9,300 bases of DNA, from the NCBI GenBank assembly GCA_964610175.1, contig CAZSVE010000108.1, forward strand, positions 1 to 9,300, written 5' to 3'. Shown in pieces: positions 1-6,973 of this stretch. The notes below the pieces were generated by a model. It searched no databases, was not told where the DNA came from, and saw nothing but the letters and a program-made list of their open reading frames with translations. A program made the translations under genes and the position numbers. Every line of letters starts with the position of its first letter. The stretch's first letter is position 1. Source of the DNA: CAZSVE01 sp964610175 (lineage in GTDB: Bacteria; Pseudomonadota; Gammaproteobacteria; HK1).

Positions 1-173
1 AATGCTATTGGGATGGCAAACTTCTACCCACAAATTTTTTTGAAGAGCCAATTTTCCGGGGTGATGGAAGCCCTCTTCATGGGCGTTAGAATATACTGTT
101 TCGTATTTCAGTTTCTCTTATCCTCCTAACCAATCGTACCTATCCTGGCAAGTATCGACGGGTTGTTTGTTGA
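1..173. other. left-edge stretch, no convincing gene
   Basis: The plus strand is open from base 1 to a TAA at 127-129, 42 codons ending in a fairly hydrophobic run. It could be the 3' end of a gene entering from the left, but an open run of that length is common by chance and I do not recognise the peptide. On the minus strand an AGGAGG lies at 122-127 but no start codon follows at a usable distance. Confidence 0.15.
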
Positions 174-842
174 TTATCTGGATGTCTCCATTATTCGATG
201 GTACAAGTTTATCAACATACCGGCCGTCGCACCCCAGATAAAATGCCTTTCGTATTCCAGCGCGTAGAAGTCGCACCGTATTCCCTTGATGGTGCGGCTT
301 TGTATCTGATGATTGCTGGGGTCGAGTAGAAAAGACAGTGGCATCTGGAATATCTCGGCTACTTCGAAGTAATCCGGGTTCAGCTGGAAACCTGGAGTAA
401 TCAAACCCACTACTGGGATTACCAGGTATCGGGTAGTGGTTTCATAGGCGTCGAGGAATCCTACGACTTCGATAAACGAGGCTTCGAGACCGATCTCTTC
501 CTTGGTCTCGCGCAATGCGGTTGTAATCGGTCCGTTGTCGATTTTCTCGGTCCGCCCCCCCGGAAAGCTGATCTGCCCGGGATGGTCGTGAAGGTGGTTG
601 GTGCGTTTGGTGAGGAGAATAGAGAGCCTGTGGGGATGTTTCACGATGGGAACCAGTACTGCCGCTGCCGTCAGCGATATATTCGAAACAGGCTTTTGTG
701 CAGGTCCGAGGTCGAAATCGCCGATAGCGGATCGTGGTCGAATATCGGCCTCGGTGGGAAGGTCATCTAGTTTCCTAACGCACCGGACAATCCGGTCGCG
801 GAGTGACTGGGTGGTGGTATGGAGGGGCGTATTGCTCGACAT
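174..842 (-). CDS. nudL: Nudix hydrolase, CoA pyrophosphatase (NudL type)
   Basis: Predicted cytosolic Nudix hydrolase. Relatives cleave the pyrophosphate of coenzyme A or acyl-CoA to 3',5'-ADP and (acyl)phosphopantetheine. Numbered from the TTG at 845, the CoA-specific signature LLTKR...HDHPGQISFPGG spans residues 77-97 and runs into the Nudix box, where LRETKEEIGL (111-120) holds the metal-binding Glu residues (E113, E116, E117). The Asp in the middle of the box and the one-residue longer spacing are normal for this subfamily. At 222 aa it is slightly longer than E. coli NudL (about 190), with the extra length at the N terminus. I chose the ATG at 842-840; the frame also opens one codon earlier at a TTG. 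Neither has a good Shine-Dalgarno sequence. It lies downstream of the OmpA-family gene on the same strand with a 167-base gap, so co-transcription is possible. Family assignment is firm; substrate is inferred from the signature. Confidence 0.9.
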   Translation of the reverse strand: MSSNTPLHTTTQSLRDRIVRCVRKLDDLPTEADIRPRSAIGDFDLGPAQKPVSNISLTAAAVLVPIVKHPHRLSILLTKRTNHLHDHPGQISFPGGRTEKIDNGPITTALRETKEEIGLEASFIEVVGFLDAYETTTRYLVIPVVGLITPGFQLNPDYFEVAEIFQMPLSFLLDPSNHQIQSRTIKGIRCDFYALEYERHFIWGATAGMLINLYHRIMETSR

Positions 843-946
843 CAAGGATGTGTATGCGTTACCAAGATGTGGCGCCTTCGATTGGTGAGATCGCGAACGG
901 ATCCTTGGTTTCGATCGAGAATGGCCGAGCTGCCATCATTCCGACC

Positions 947-965
947 AAAACGGAGGATCCGTTTT
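947..965 (-). terminator. possible weak terminator after the OmpA-family gene
   Basis: AAAACGGA at 947-954 pairs perfectly with TCCGTTTT at 958-965 around a 3-base loop. It lies 45 bases past the lipoprotein stop on the minus strand and ends in TTTT on either strand. The GC part of the stem is only four pairs, so termination would be weak and the Nudix gene may still be read through. Confidence 0.3.
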
Positions 966-1009
966 CGACATATTATCAAGTGACCAGAGTTACCTACGGA
1001 TCAGGCACT

Positions 1010-1741
1010 TTATTTACATATGGCGGTGATCTTTACCACTCTGTTTTTCGCCTTGCCCGTCTCCGTGGATGCTATTGGGAAGGCTTCACCTTTGCCTTTG
1101 GCCGTGATTTTATCGTTAACACCACCAGACACCAAATAGCGCTTAACCGAACTCGCTCGGCATTGCGATAACGTAAGATTCACTTTACCCGAACCGACAT
1201 GATCGGTATATCCCGCAAGATATACGTTGGCATCAATGCCCTTCAATGTCTTTACCATACCATCCAGGGTAGCCTTAGCCTTGGCATCAAGGTCGCACTT
1301 GGCGGAATCGAAGTAGATATCGCCTTGTAGGTTGGCTATCATTTTTTCGCATATCCCACATCCCTTACTGTCTACCTTGGCTCCAAGTCGCGTATTCGGG
1401 CATTGATCTTTGCGACCGAACACACCGTCCTTATCGGGATCGGAGCAACCATTCTTGTCCACAGTTGCATCTTTTGGTGTATTCGGGCAGAGATCTCGGC
1501 CGTCCAGTACCCCATCACCATCGGCATCTTCATCCGTGCATAATATGTGTCCCAATATAGCACCTGCGATAACACCTGGAATGACACCAGCGATGGCCTC
1601 TTCCGCGATGAAGCCCCCGGCTGTACCGCCAACTACGCCACCGACGATTTTACAGACATTTGTTTTCCCGTTTATCGTAGCACAGCCTGAAACGATCAGG
1701 GGTATCAGAAGGATAAGCAAGATATTTCGAAGACTTTTCAT
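1010..1741 (-). CDS. OmpA-family peptidoglycan-binding lipoprotein with type 3 thrombospondin repeats
   Basis: A 243-aa envelope protein, probably anchored in the outer membrane by its lipid and bound to the wall by its C-terminal domain. In order: a lipoprotein signal peptide with lipobox VSGC and lipidated Cys20; a glycine-zipper-like Gly/Ala/Ile segment at about 34-67; two calcium-binding thrombospondin type 3 motifs, DADGDGVLDGRDLCPNT (72-88) and DPDKDGVFGRKDQCPNT (101-117), each followed by a VD(K/S)xGC end; and an OmpA C-terminal domain at about 140-240. That domain has IYFDSAKCDLD, GYTD (D180) and LSQCRA (R195), the Asp and Arg that contact diaminopimelate in characterised relatives. 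There is no N-terminal beta barrel, so it resembles Pal or short OmpA-like lipoproteins rather than full OmpA. The ATG start is supported by an AGGAGAT ribosome binding site. The exact role (envelope integrity or scaffold) is inferred. Confidence 0.9.
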   Translation of the reverse strand: MKSLRNILLILLIPLIVSGCATINGKTNVCKIVGGVVGGTAGGFIAEEAIAGVIPGVIAGAILGHILCTDEDADGDGVLDGRDLCPNTPKDATVDKNGCSDPDKDGVFGRKDQCPNTRLGAKVDSKGCGICEKMIANLQGDIYFDSAKCDLDAKAKATLDGMVKTLKGIDANVYLAGYTDHVGSGKVNLTLSQCRASSVKRYLVSGGVNDKITAKGKGEAFPIASTETGKAKNRVVKITAICK

Positions 1742-1746
1742 AAATT

Positions 1747-1753
1747 ATCTCCT
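1747..1753 (-). promoter_or_regulatory. strong ribosome binding site of the OmpA-family gene
   Basis: The minus strand reads AGGAGAT five bases before the ATG at 1741. It is the best Shine-Dalgarno match in front of any gene in this window and fixes the lipoprotein start, consistent with the high expression usual for such proteins. Confidence 0.8.
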
Positions 1754-2049
1754 ATTTTTCGGATCTTCATGTTGCAGATAAATTCCCCGCCAATTCAAGT
1801 CGGGATTCCGTAAGCATAACCCGATATAGCCGAAATCGAAAACTTTTGTAGTAACTTTATTGATTTACTTACGCTTTCTTATCCCGGTACCGCTATCCTG
1901 AATATTCATTTCGATTTTATATCTTCACGATAGCGATTCTGACCAAAAAGGTCTCTCACCGTTTCATCTGAAACAGCTCACGTCAAGGGTTCATCACCCC
2001 GAAACAAAAGATCCTCGTTCTGCTTGGAATGCGTTTTTTATCGCCATAA

Positions 2050-2162
2050 CTAGCGAGGCTTCGCCTCAGACCATAAAAGCATGATTTAGCATCGGTAAAG
2101 CAAAATTGGCACTCTGTAAAACTCGACTCATTTGCGAAGCTGATCGGGAAATAAACGAAATC
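2050..2162 (-). repeat. dispersed repeat A, copy 1
   Basis: About 113 bases matching 8568-8681 in the same orientation. The first 74 bases align without gaps at 60 of 74 identical; the rest continues at about 80% after a one-base length difference. The left end is a small hairpin, GAGGC-TTC-GCCTC (2055-2067). The minus strand carries an open frame in which the differences between copies fall mainly at third codon positions, so minus is given as the strand. Copy 1 is flanked on the right by the AT-rich hairpin repeat. Confidence 0.8.
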
Positions 2163-2181
2163 ATCGAATGATTCTTAAGAG

Positions 2182-2199
2182 AAATTTCGAAGAAATTTT
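2182..2199 (+). repeat. AT-rich hairpin repeat B, copy 1
   Basis: AAATTTCGAAGAAATTTT, a 7-bp stem with a GAA loop. Its exact reverse complement lies at 9120-9137, and weaker similarity continues on both sides (CTTnA before, AAAGATAA after), so the repeated unit is probably about 40-45 bases. Confidence 0.6.
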
Positions 2200-2379
2200 C
2201 AAAGATAACGAAATACATCTTTACAATCATGAAGATACAAGCGTTTTCTAAAACCACAATTTTTCAGGTTTTGGTTTTCGCCAAGTCGAGTTGGGTAATG
2301 GAGCATTGCTGCACGCAGCACACTTTCATGGCGATGTTCCAGATAGAGGTCATAGTGTCGCTCGTGAAAATGGTGTCAC

Positions 2380-5037
2380 CTATGAGAGTTGTTTTTCTAC
2401 CCAGCCGTATACTGAATCGAGCGCCGTATCGAGTTTGGACGGATCATTTCCACCTGCCTGGGCCATGTCTGTGCGTCCACCGCCCTTACCACCAACTTGT
2501 TGCGCCACGAAATTGACGAGAGATTTCGCAGTAAGTCGATCGACGCAATCTCGCGTTACCCCGGCCACCAGATGTACTTTTTCTTCCTGTGCGGTGGCTA
2601 AAACAATGACAGCCGAACCGAGCTTTTCTTTTAGTTGATCCAGGGTATCACGTAAAGATTTAGGGGCGACATTGGAGAGTTTGGCCGCTAACACTTGAAT
2701 GCCGTTTATGGGCACTGCCTTGGAAGTGATCTCGGTTCCCTGACGAGCGGCCAATTTAGCCGTCAATTTTTCCAACTCACGTGTAAGTTCCCGATTGCGA
2801 GCGGATAGTTGGTCGATCTTGTCTTCGATCTGTTCAGGGTTTCCTTTCAGTAGCGTGGAAACTCGCAATAATCGTTCCAGATTTTCGATTATCCAATCCA
2901 ATGCTCCGTTACCGGTCAATGCCTCGATGCGGCGAATACCAGCCGCTATGCCGGTTTCCGAAGTGATTTTGAAGGAACCGATATCACCGGAACGGCGCAC
3001 ATGGGTACCACCGCAAAGTTCCGTAGAACACGTGCCAATAGCAAGCACACGAACGGTTTCCGTATATTTCTCTCCGAAAAGCGCCAAGGCCCCCGCTTTC
3101 AATGCCTCTTCCAACGAAGTGATGCGGGTGGTAACTTCGTGGTTATCCATGATCCATTCACATACTCGCCGTTCGATGGCATGTAGTTGTCGGGCAGATA
3201 CCGGTTCGAAGTGAGAGAAATCGAAACGCAATCGATCCGGCATCACCAACGAACCCTTTTGCGCCACGTGTTCTCCAAGGGATTCCCGCAGGGCGGCATG
3301 TAGTAAATGTGTCGCCGAGTGGCTGCGCGCCGTCGCCAAGCGGATCGTTACATCGACATGGGCCTGTACGGTATCTCCAACGAAAAGGGTTCCTTCCTCC
3401 ATGAGGCAGGCATGGATGATTGCCTGGCCATGGCGTTTGGTATCGGTAACCGTAACGCGGACATTCTCTGCGGATAAAACACCACGATCGCCTATTTGCC
3501 CGCCGGACTCTGCATAAAATGGAGTGTTGTCCAATACGATAAGGCCGTATTCACCGACGTCGATCTGATTGACTGGATGTTTTTGGGTAGTATCGTCGAA
3601 ATCTTTGTCTTCTTCATTCCCTGTAAGGTAAACGGCTATTATCCTGGCGTCTTTTGCCACATGGTCGTACCCCATAAATTCGGAATGACATTCCTCGATG
3701 GACGATAGGCCCTCCAAGCCTTTTACGCTACCGACGATCCCGAAGCGATTGGTGGCTCTTCCGCGCTCTCGCTGCTTTTCCATCTCCCGCCGAAAACCAT
3801 CGTCGTCTACCGTAAGTCCCCGTTCGCGTGCTATATCCGCAGTGAGATCCATGGGGAATCCATAGGTATCATACAACCGAAACGCAGCTTCGCCGGGGAT
3901 TACCTTGCCGGATAAATCGTCGATGGTTTGCCCCAAGACGCTCAAGCCCTGCTCCAGGGTTTCCGAGAAACGCTCCTCCTCCTGACGAAGAACCCGGATT
4001 ACCAGTTCCTGTTTTTCGATAAGTTCCGGGTAGGCATCACCCATTTCTCGGCAAAGCGAGTCCGTAAGGCGAAAAAAGAATGGATCGCGGACCCCAAGCC
4101 GATAACCATGGCGAATAGCGCGTCGGATGATACGCCGTAAAACATATCCTCGACTTTCGTTCGACGGAAATACACCATCGGTTATCAGGAAAGCCGAGGA
4201 CCGTATATGGTCAGCGATAACATGGAGCGATTTGCTGTCACCAGGTTTGGTGCCAACGATATTGGCAGTGGCATCCAAGAGATGACGAAAGAGATCCGTT
4301 TCGTAGTTGGTGTGTACTCCCTGAAGAACTGCGGCGAGTCGTTCCAAACCCATTCCTGTATCTACGGAGGGTCTTGGCAAGGGCGTCAAGTTATCATGAA
4401 TGTCCCTGTTGGTTTCCATGAACACCAAATTCCAGATTTCGACATACCGATCCCCGTCCTGGTCGAGACTGCCAGGTGGACCACCCGGTATCTCGGGTCC
4501 ATGGTCGTAGAAGATTTCGGAACATGGACCACATGGACCGGTTTCCCCCATATCCCAAAAATTATCCTTGGCATCGCATCGGGAAAAACGTGAAGGCAAA
4601 ATGCCTATTTCCTTCTTCCAAATATTTTCGGATTCATCATCCTGATCGAAAACTGTTACCCATAACTTGGATGGTGGTATCGCCAGTTCCTTGGTGAGAA
4701 ACTCCCAGGCGTAACCGATGGCCTCACGCTTGAAGTAATCGCCAAAACTAAAATTACCGAGCATCTCGAAGAATGTATGATGACGAGCAGTGTAACCGAC
4801 GTTTTCCAGATCGTTGTGTTTCCCACCGGCGCGCACACACCGTTGGCTACTCACCACACGAGGATAAGAGGGCTTTTCATGTCCCAGAAAGTTCTCCTTG
4901 AACTGGGTCATGCCCGCATTGGTGAACAAAAGGGTCGAATCGTCGACAGGTATCAACGAGCTGCTTGGCACAATCTTGTGGTCGCGATCATGGAAAAAGC
5001 GCAAAAACTTGGCGCGCAATTCTTTACTACTGATCAT
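2380..5037 (-). CDS. alaS: alanyl-tRNA synthetase
   Basis: Cytosolic class II synthetase that charges tRNA-Ala and removes mischarged Ser and Gly. The protein is 885 aa, close to E. coli AlaRS (876), and complete. The catalytic core begins with LLFTNAGMTQFK (36-47), followed by the motif 2 region ARHHTFFEMLGNFSFGDYFK (84-103) and motif 3 DTGMGLERLAAV (226-237). The editing domain contains TPFYAESGGQIGD (505-517) and a zinc site made of H573 and H577 in HSATH with C675 and H679 in CGGTH. A coiled linker (about 735-765) leads to the C-Ala/DHHA1 domain with GGKGGGRTDMAQAGG (849-863). All expected active-site and editing residues are present. The ATG start lies in an ATGA overlap with the recX stop, so translation is probably coupled to recX; there is no strong Shine-Dalgarno sequence of its own. 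I see no good terminator after the stop. Confidence 0.98.
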   Translation of the reverse strand: MISSKELRAKFLRFFHDRDHKIVPSSSLIPVDDSTLLFTNAGMTQFKENFLGHEKPSYPRVVSSQRCVRAGGKHNDLENVGYTARHHTFFEMLGNFSFGDYFKREAIGYAWEFLTKELAIPPSKLWVTVFDQDDESENIWKKEIGILPSRFSRCDAKDNFWDMGETGPCGPCSEIFYDHGPEIPGGPPGSLDQDGDRYVEIWNLVFMETNRDIHDNLTPLPRPSVDTGMGLERLAAVLQGVHTNYETDLFRHLLDATANIVGTKPGDSKSLHVIADHIRSSAFLITDGVFPSNESRGYVLRRIIRRAIRHGYRLGVRDPFFFRLTDSLCREMGDAYPELIEKQELVIRVLRQEEERFSETLEQGLSVLGQTIDDLSGKVIPGEAAFRLYDTYGFPMDLTADIARERGLTVDDDGFRREMEKQRERGRATNRFGIVGSVKGLEGLSSIEECHSEFMGYDHVAKDARIIAVYLTGNEEDKDFDDTTQKHPVNQIDVGEYGLIVLDNTPFYAESGGQIGDRGVLSAENVRVTVTDTKRHGQAIIHACLMEEGTLFVGDTVQAHVDVTIRLATARSHSATHLLHAALRESLGEHVAQKGSLVMPDRLRFDFSHFEPVSARQLHAIERRVCEWIMDNHEVTTRITSLEEALKAGALALFGEKYTETVRVLAIGTCSTELCGGTHVRRSGDIGSFKITSETGIAAGIRRIEALTGNGALDWIIENLERLLRVSTLLKGNPEQIEDKIDQLSARNRELTRELEKLTAKLAARQGTEITSKAVPINGIQVLAAKLSNVAPKSLRDTLDQLKEKLGSAVIVLATAQEEKVHLVAGVTRDCVDRLTAKSLVNFVAQQVGGKGGGRTDMAQAGGNDPSKLDTALDSVYGWVEKQLS

Positions 5038-5486
5038 GAATTTATCCGGTCCAGCACTTTGCGTATATGTTCGCCGGGAAATCCCCGACGCATAAGGAAC
5101 CGTATCTGGCGTACTCGATCACGATGATCTTTTGGTTTCGAGACTCCGAAGCGTTTACGTCGAACCTCCGCAACCCTGTCGATCCACTCATTCTCCCCGT
5201 ATGGCAGGTTTTGCATGATGGTCTTTTCATCAATACCATGCTGACGCAGCTCGTGTCGAATCCGGATGGGTCCATACCCGTTTGCGATACGTTGACGCAC
5301 AAAATTTTCCGTAAAGCGTACATCCGATAAGAGGTTTTTCCGACACAGCCGAGAGATGGTCAAAGCAACCAGACCTTCTTCGATTCCTCTCGCCACCAAC
5401 TTGCGGGAAAGCTCCATTTTGGAATGTTCCCGTCGAGCAAGCAAGGATAATGCCTTTTGGAGAGTGGCTGCTTCGATGCCTTGCAT
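5034..5486 (-). CDS. recX: regulatory protein RecX
   Basis: Small helical protein that binds RecA filaments and modulates (usually inhibits) recombinase activity. The 150-aa length matches the family. It shows the three-helix repeat pattern: ALSLLARREHSKMELSRKL (12-30), the hallmark NGYGPIRIRHEL (69-80), and a C-terminal RQIRFLMRRGFPGEHI (126-141). The stop overlaps the alaS start by four bases, giving a recX-alaS operon. The usual gammaproteobacterial order is recA-recX-alaS, but here recA is absent: the 834 bases upstream hold no RecA-like frame. No LexA-type box (CTGT-N8-ACAG) and no clear Shine-Dalgarno sequence are visible before the ATG, so how the operon is expressed is unclear. Confidence 0.93.
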   Translation of the reverse strand: MQGIEAATLQKALSLLARREHSKMELSRKLVARGIEEGLVALTISRLCRKNLLSDVRFTENFVRQRIANGYGPIRIRHELRQHGIDEKTIMQNLPYGENEWIDRVAEVRRKRFGVSKPKDHRDRVRQIRFLMRRGFPGEHIRKVLDRINS

Positions 5487-6063
5487 TAGTCTGGTATCTT
5501 CGCGAGAGGATCGTATCAGCTGAGTGGGACGTAACGATTATCCGTGATCTTCCAATGTCTTCGACACATGTGCAACCAGGAGCTTCTGGCCTGTAACTCC
5601 GGCATGGCAGGAACCGAAAGGCGCTTTTAGACATGAAGCCTTGATATACCCAGGCCGAAAGTACGCATCAAGACACGTAGATTATGTCGAAGCGTTAATC
5701 CCTGGAACATGGGGCCGCATCAAGGAAGGCAGATCACGAGGAAGTATAACGCAAAAGGTTCAAAGGCAAAGACTTTCAAAGTTGGAAACAGCGGTTAGGA
5801 CGTCGGATATGGCCAGCAAGGCATCAAGAGAAAATGTGGAAATAAAGTTTGTTTTTCCGATACATCAAGCACAGAACCTACGTTGATCTGAATGTGCACG
5901 AGGATATGTGCTGCCACCGCGACAACGAAGCTGTAGTAGTCCGCATCTGATCCGACGGTTACCGATCTTCACGGTATCAGCAAAGCTCGGCCTGGGAAAG
6001 GGGGTTTATGATAGACTCCCACTCATGGCTTTCTCTCACTACGTTGGCACCTTACCGAGTCAC

Positions 6064-6092
6064 ACCCAACCCGGCCAAGCCGGAACCAAAAA
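6064..6092 (+). repeat. palindromic repeat C, copy 1
   Basis: A 29-base unit that starts ACCCAACCCGGC and ends ACCAAAAA, matching 9021-9049 at 26 of 29 bases in the same orientation. The core CCGGC-CAA-GCCGG (6071-6083) is a 5-bp hairpin. It resembles the short intergenic REP-like palindromes found in many gammaproteobacteria; no transposase gene for such elements is in the window. Confidence 0.65.
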
Positions 6093-6100
6093 TCTTCGCT

Positions 6101-6124
6101 CGCTCCCAAGCTGGCTTGGGAGCG
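6101..6124 (+). repeat. perfect 10-bp stem hairpin, REP-like
   Basis: CGCTCCCAAG (6101-6110) pairs perfectly with CTTGGGAGCG (6115-6124) around CTGG. It begins eight bases after repeat C. No T-run follows, so it is not a normal terminator. Similar GCTCCCAAG-type palindromes are, from memory, widespread between genes in gammaproteobacteria; only this copy is in the window. Confidence 0.55.
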
Positions 6125-6228
6125 TAGATCTTGGCAAGCTACGGCTTCCGGAAAAGAGTTCTTGCGCCTACGCCTGGGAACCGGCGGAATTTTTTTGATT
6201 GTTTTGTCGAAGATTTTCCCGGTGAGGA

Positions 6229-6248
6229 ACTAACGAAGTTTCGCTAGT
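6229..6248 (+). repeat. short hairpin resembling the end of repeat A
   Basis: ACTAACGAA (6229-6237) pairs at 8 of 9 positions with TTCGCTAGT (6240-6248). On the minus strand it reads CTAGCGAAACTTC, one mismatch from CTAGCGAAGCTTC at the left end of repeat A copy 2. It may be a solitary end of that element, or a chance match. It lies about 72 bases upstream of the membrane-protein start. Confidence 0.3.
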
Positions 6249-6320
6249 CTTGAATAACATTCCCTCAAATAACCGAAAAAGCCTCATTTCATCCGAAGCA
6301 GAACATTAAGAGACTCGATC

Positions 6321-6848
6321 ATGCAGTTCGATATAGCAAAGGCCGATGCAAAAAAGGCGGAGACCCCACATGAAATCTTCCTTTTCAATCTAGTCGGGAA
6401 TCATATTTTGATTTTCATTGCTTCATTGGGCATGTTCGGAAATTTTCCTTATCCATTGTATTTTGTGCCCATTATCTCCGTTGGTTGTTTGGTCTATATC
6501 CTGTGGCGTGCAAGGCGTTCCTTCACGATAGATCCGTGGTTTGCTTTCTGCCACTGGCAGATTGCCGCCCGCCGTGCAAGAATGTTTGTTGGTATGTTGT
6601 CCCTCCTGGGTATCGTCTCATTCCTGGGTTGGGTGGGGCATTCCTATCTCAATATGATGAAAGAGGCGGTTTATGCCATTATTGGGGGTGTTGGTATCTT
6701 ACCTACCATGGTAACTCTGTTAGTCTTGATCATGATGGAGTCCGATGGATTGTACCAGGCTCGTCAATGCAGGGTATCTGGATGGATCCTGGAAAAATTC
6801 CCGAATGTCGATGTGTTGGAAAGCCGAGGTTCCGAGGAGGGATCGTAG
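6321..6848 (+). CDS. conserved-looking membrane protein of unknown function
   Basis: I do not recognise the family. The 175-aa protein has a polar N terminus (1-20), four likely membrane segments at about 23-40, 45-63, 87-107 and 116-138, and a hydrophilic C-terminal tail rich in acidic residues. The loop between segments two and three is basic and aromatic: RARRSF, then DPWFAFCHWQIAARRARMF (71-89). Its pattern suggests a conserved functional motif, and its positive charge predicts a cytoplasmic location. No cleavable signal peptide or lipobox is seen. The ATG at 6321 is preceded by AAGAGA at a 7-base spacing, a weak but usable ribosome binding site. It is the only plus-strand gene here and converges on mltG with 125 bases between. 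Coding quality, the membrane pattern and the start support a real gene; function is unknown. Confidence 0.75.
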   Translation: MQFDIAKADAKKAETPHEIFLFNLVGNHILIFIASLGMFGNFPYPLYFVPIISVGCLVYILWRARRSFTIDPWFAFCHWQIAARRARMFVGMLSLLGIVSFLGWVGHSYLNMMKEAVYAIIGGVGILPTMVTLLVLIMMESDGLYQARQCRVSGWILEKFPNVDVLESRGSEEGS

Positions 6849-6908
6849 ACAATGAGGCGCTCTATCCAATACAGAACGCGCCGAATCGGCGTACACGGCA
6901 TTTCCGAG

Positions 6909-6944
6909 GTTGGTATTACTCCGACCGTTTCTTCCGATACCAAC
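6909..6944. other. inverted repeat between two convergent genes
   Basis: GTTGGTAT (6909-6916) pairs perfectly with ATACCAAC (6937-6944) around a 20-base loop, between the membrane-protein and mltG stops. A second small palindrome, CGCCG-AAT-CGGCG, lies at about 6883-6895. The position would suit a two-way terminator, but there is no T-run on either side, so it could only act with Rho or as an RNA-stabilising hairpin. Confidence 0.3.
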
Positions 6945-6973
6945 AGTGATTTCGATTCCAATCCAGAAAAATC

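Larger units (their letters stand above)
1742..2379. other. 638-base gap between alaS and the OmpA-family gene
   Basis: No convincing gene. It must contain the promoter of the lipoprotein gene, but I find no clear -35/-10 pair. It contains the dispersed repeat at 2050-2162, a 6-bp hairpin AATCAT-CGA-ATGATT at 2159-2173, the AT-rich hairpin at 2182-2199 and a 14-base palindrome at 2307-2320. A minus-strand frame at 2066-2257 is open but is explained by the repeat. The 12-mer GTTCATCACCCC at 1989-2000 recurs at 8375-8386, on the same side of the second repeat copy. Confidence 0.6.
5487..6320. other. 834-base gap upstream of recX, no intact gene
   Basis: Positioned between divergent genes, so it should hold promoters for recX-alaS and for the membrane protein, but I find no convincing -35/-10 pair for either. 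An 81-codon plus frame at 5641-5886 starts at TTG and matches nothing I recognise. Short stop-interrupted frames on both strands resemble decayed coding DNA but cannot be assigned. The right part carries three hairpins (6071-6083, 6101-6124, 6229-6248) belonging to repeat families. No tRNA or other RNA gene is seen. Confidence 0.6.

Noticed and set aside
121..129. AGGAGG on the minus strand as a ribosome binding site of another gene
   Set aside because: No start codon follows within a usable distance, and the next ATG (minus strand, near 82) gives an 18-codon frame.
2307..2320. TGCTGC-AC-GCAGCA palindrome as an alaS terminator
   Set aside because: Correctly placed 60-73 bases past the alaS stop, but the loop is too tight and there is no T-run on the minus strand.
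4207..4593. 128-codon plus frame
   Set aside because: Antisense shadow of the conserved catalytic and tRNA-binding parts of alaS.
5230..5634. 134-codon minus frame overlapping recX
   Set aside because: Out of frame with the RecX motifs, rich in Ser/Arg/Cys and without family resemblance.
5641..5886. 81-codon plus frame that might be a transposase remnant
   Set aside because: TTG start without ribosome binding site, no DDE, HTH or other recognisable motif, and the adjoining frames are full of stops.
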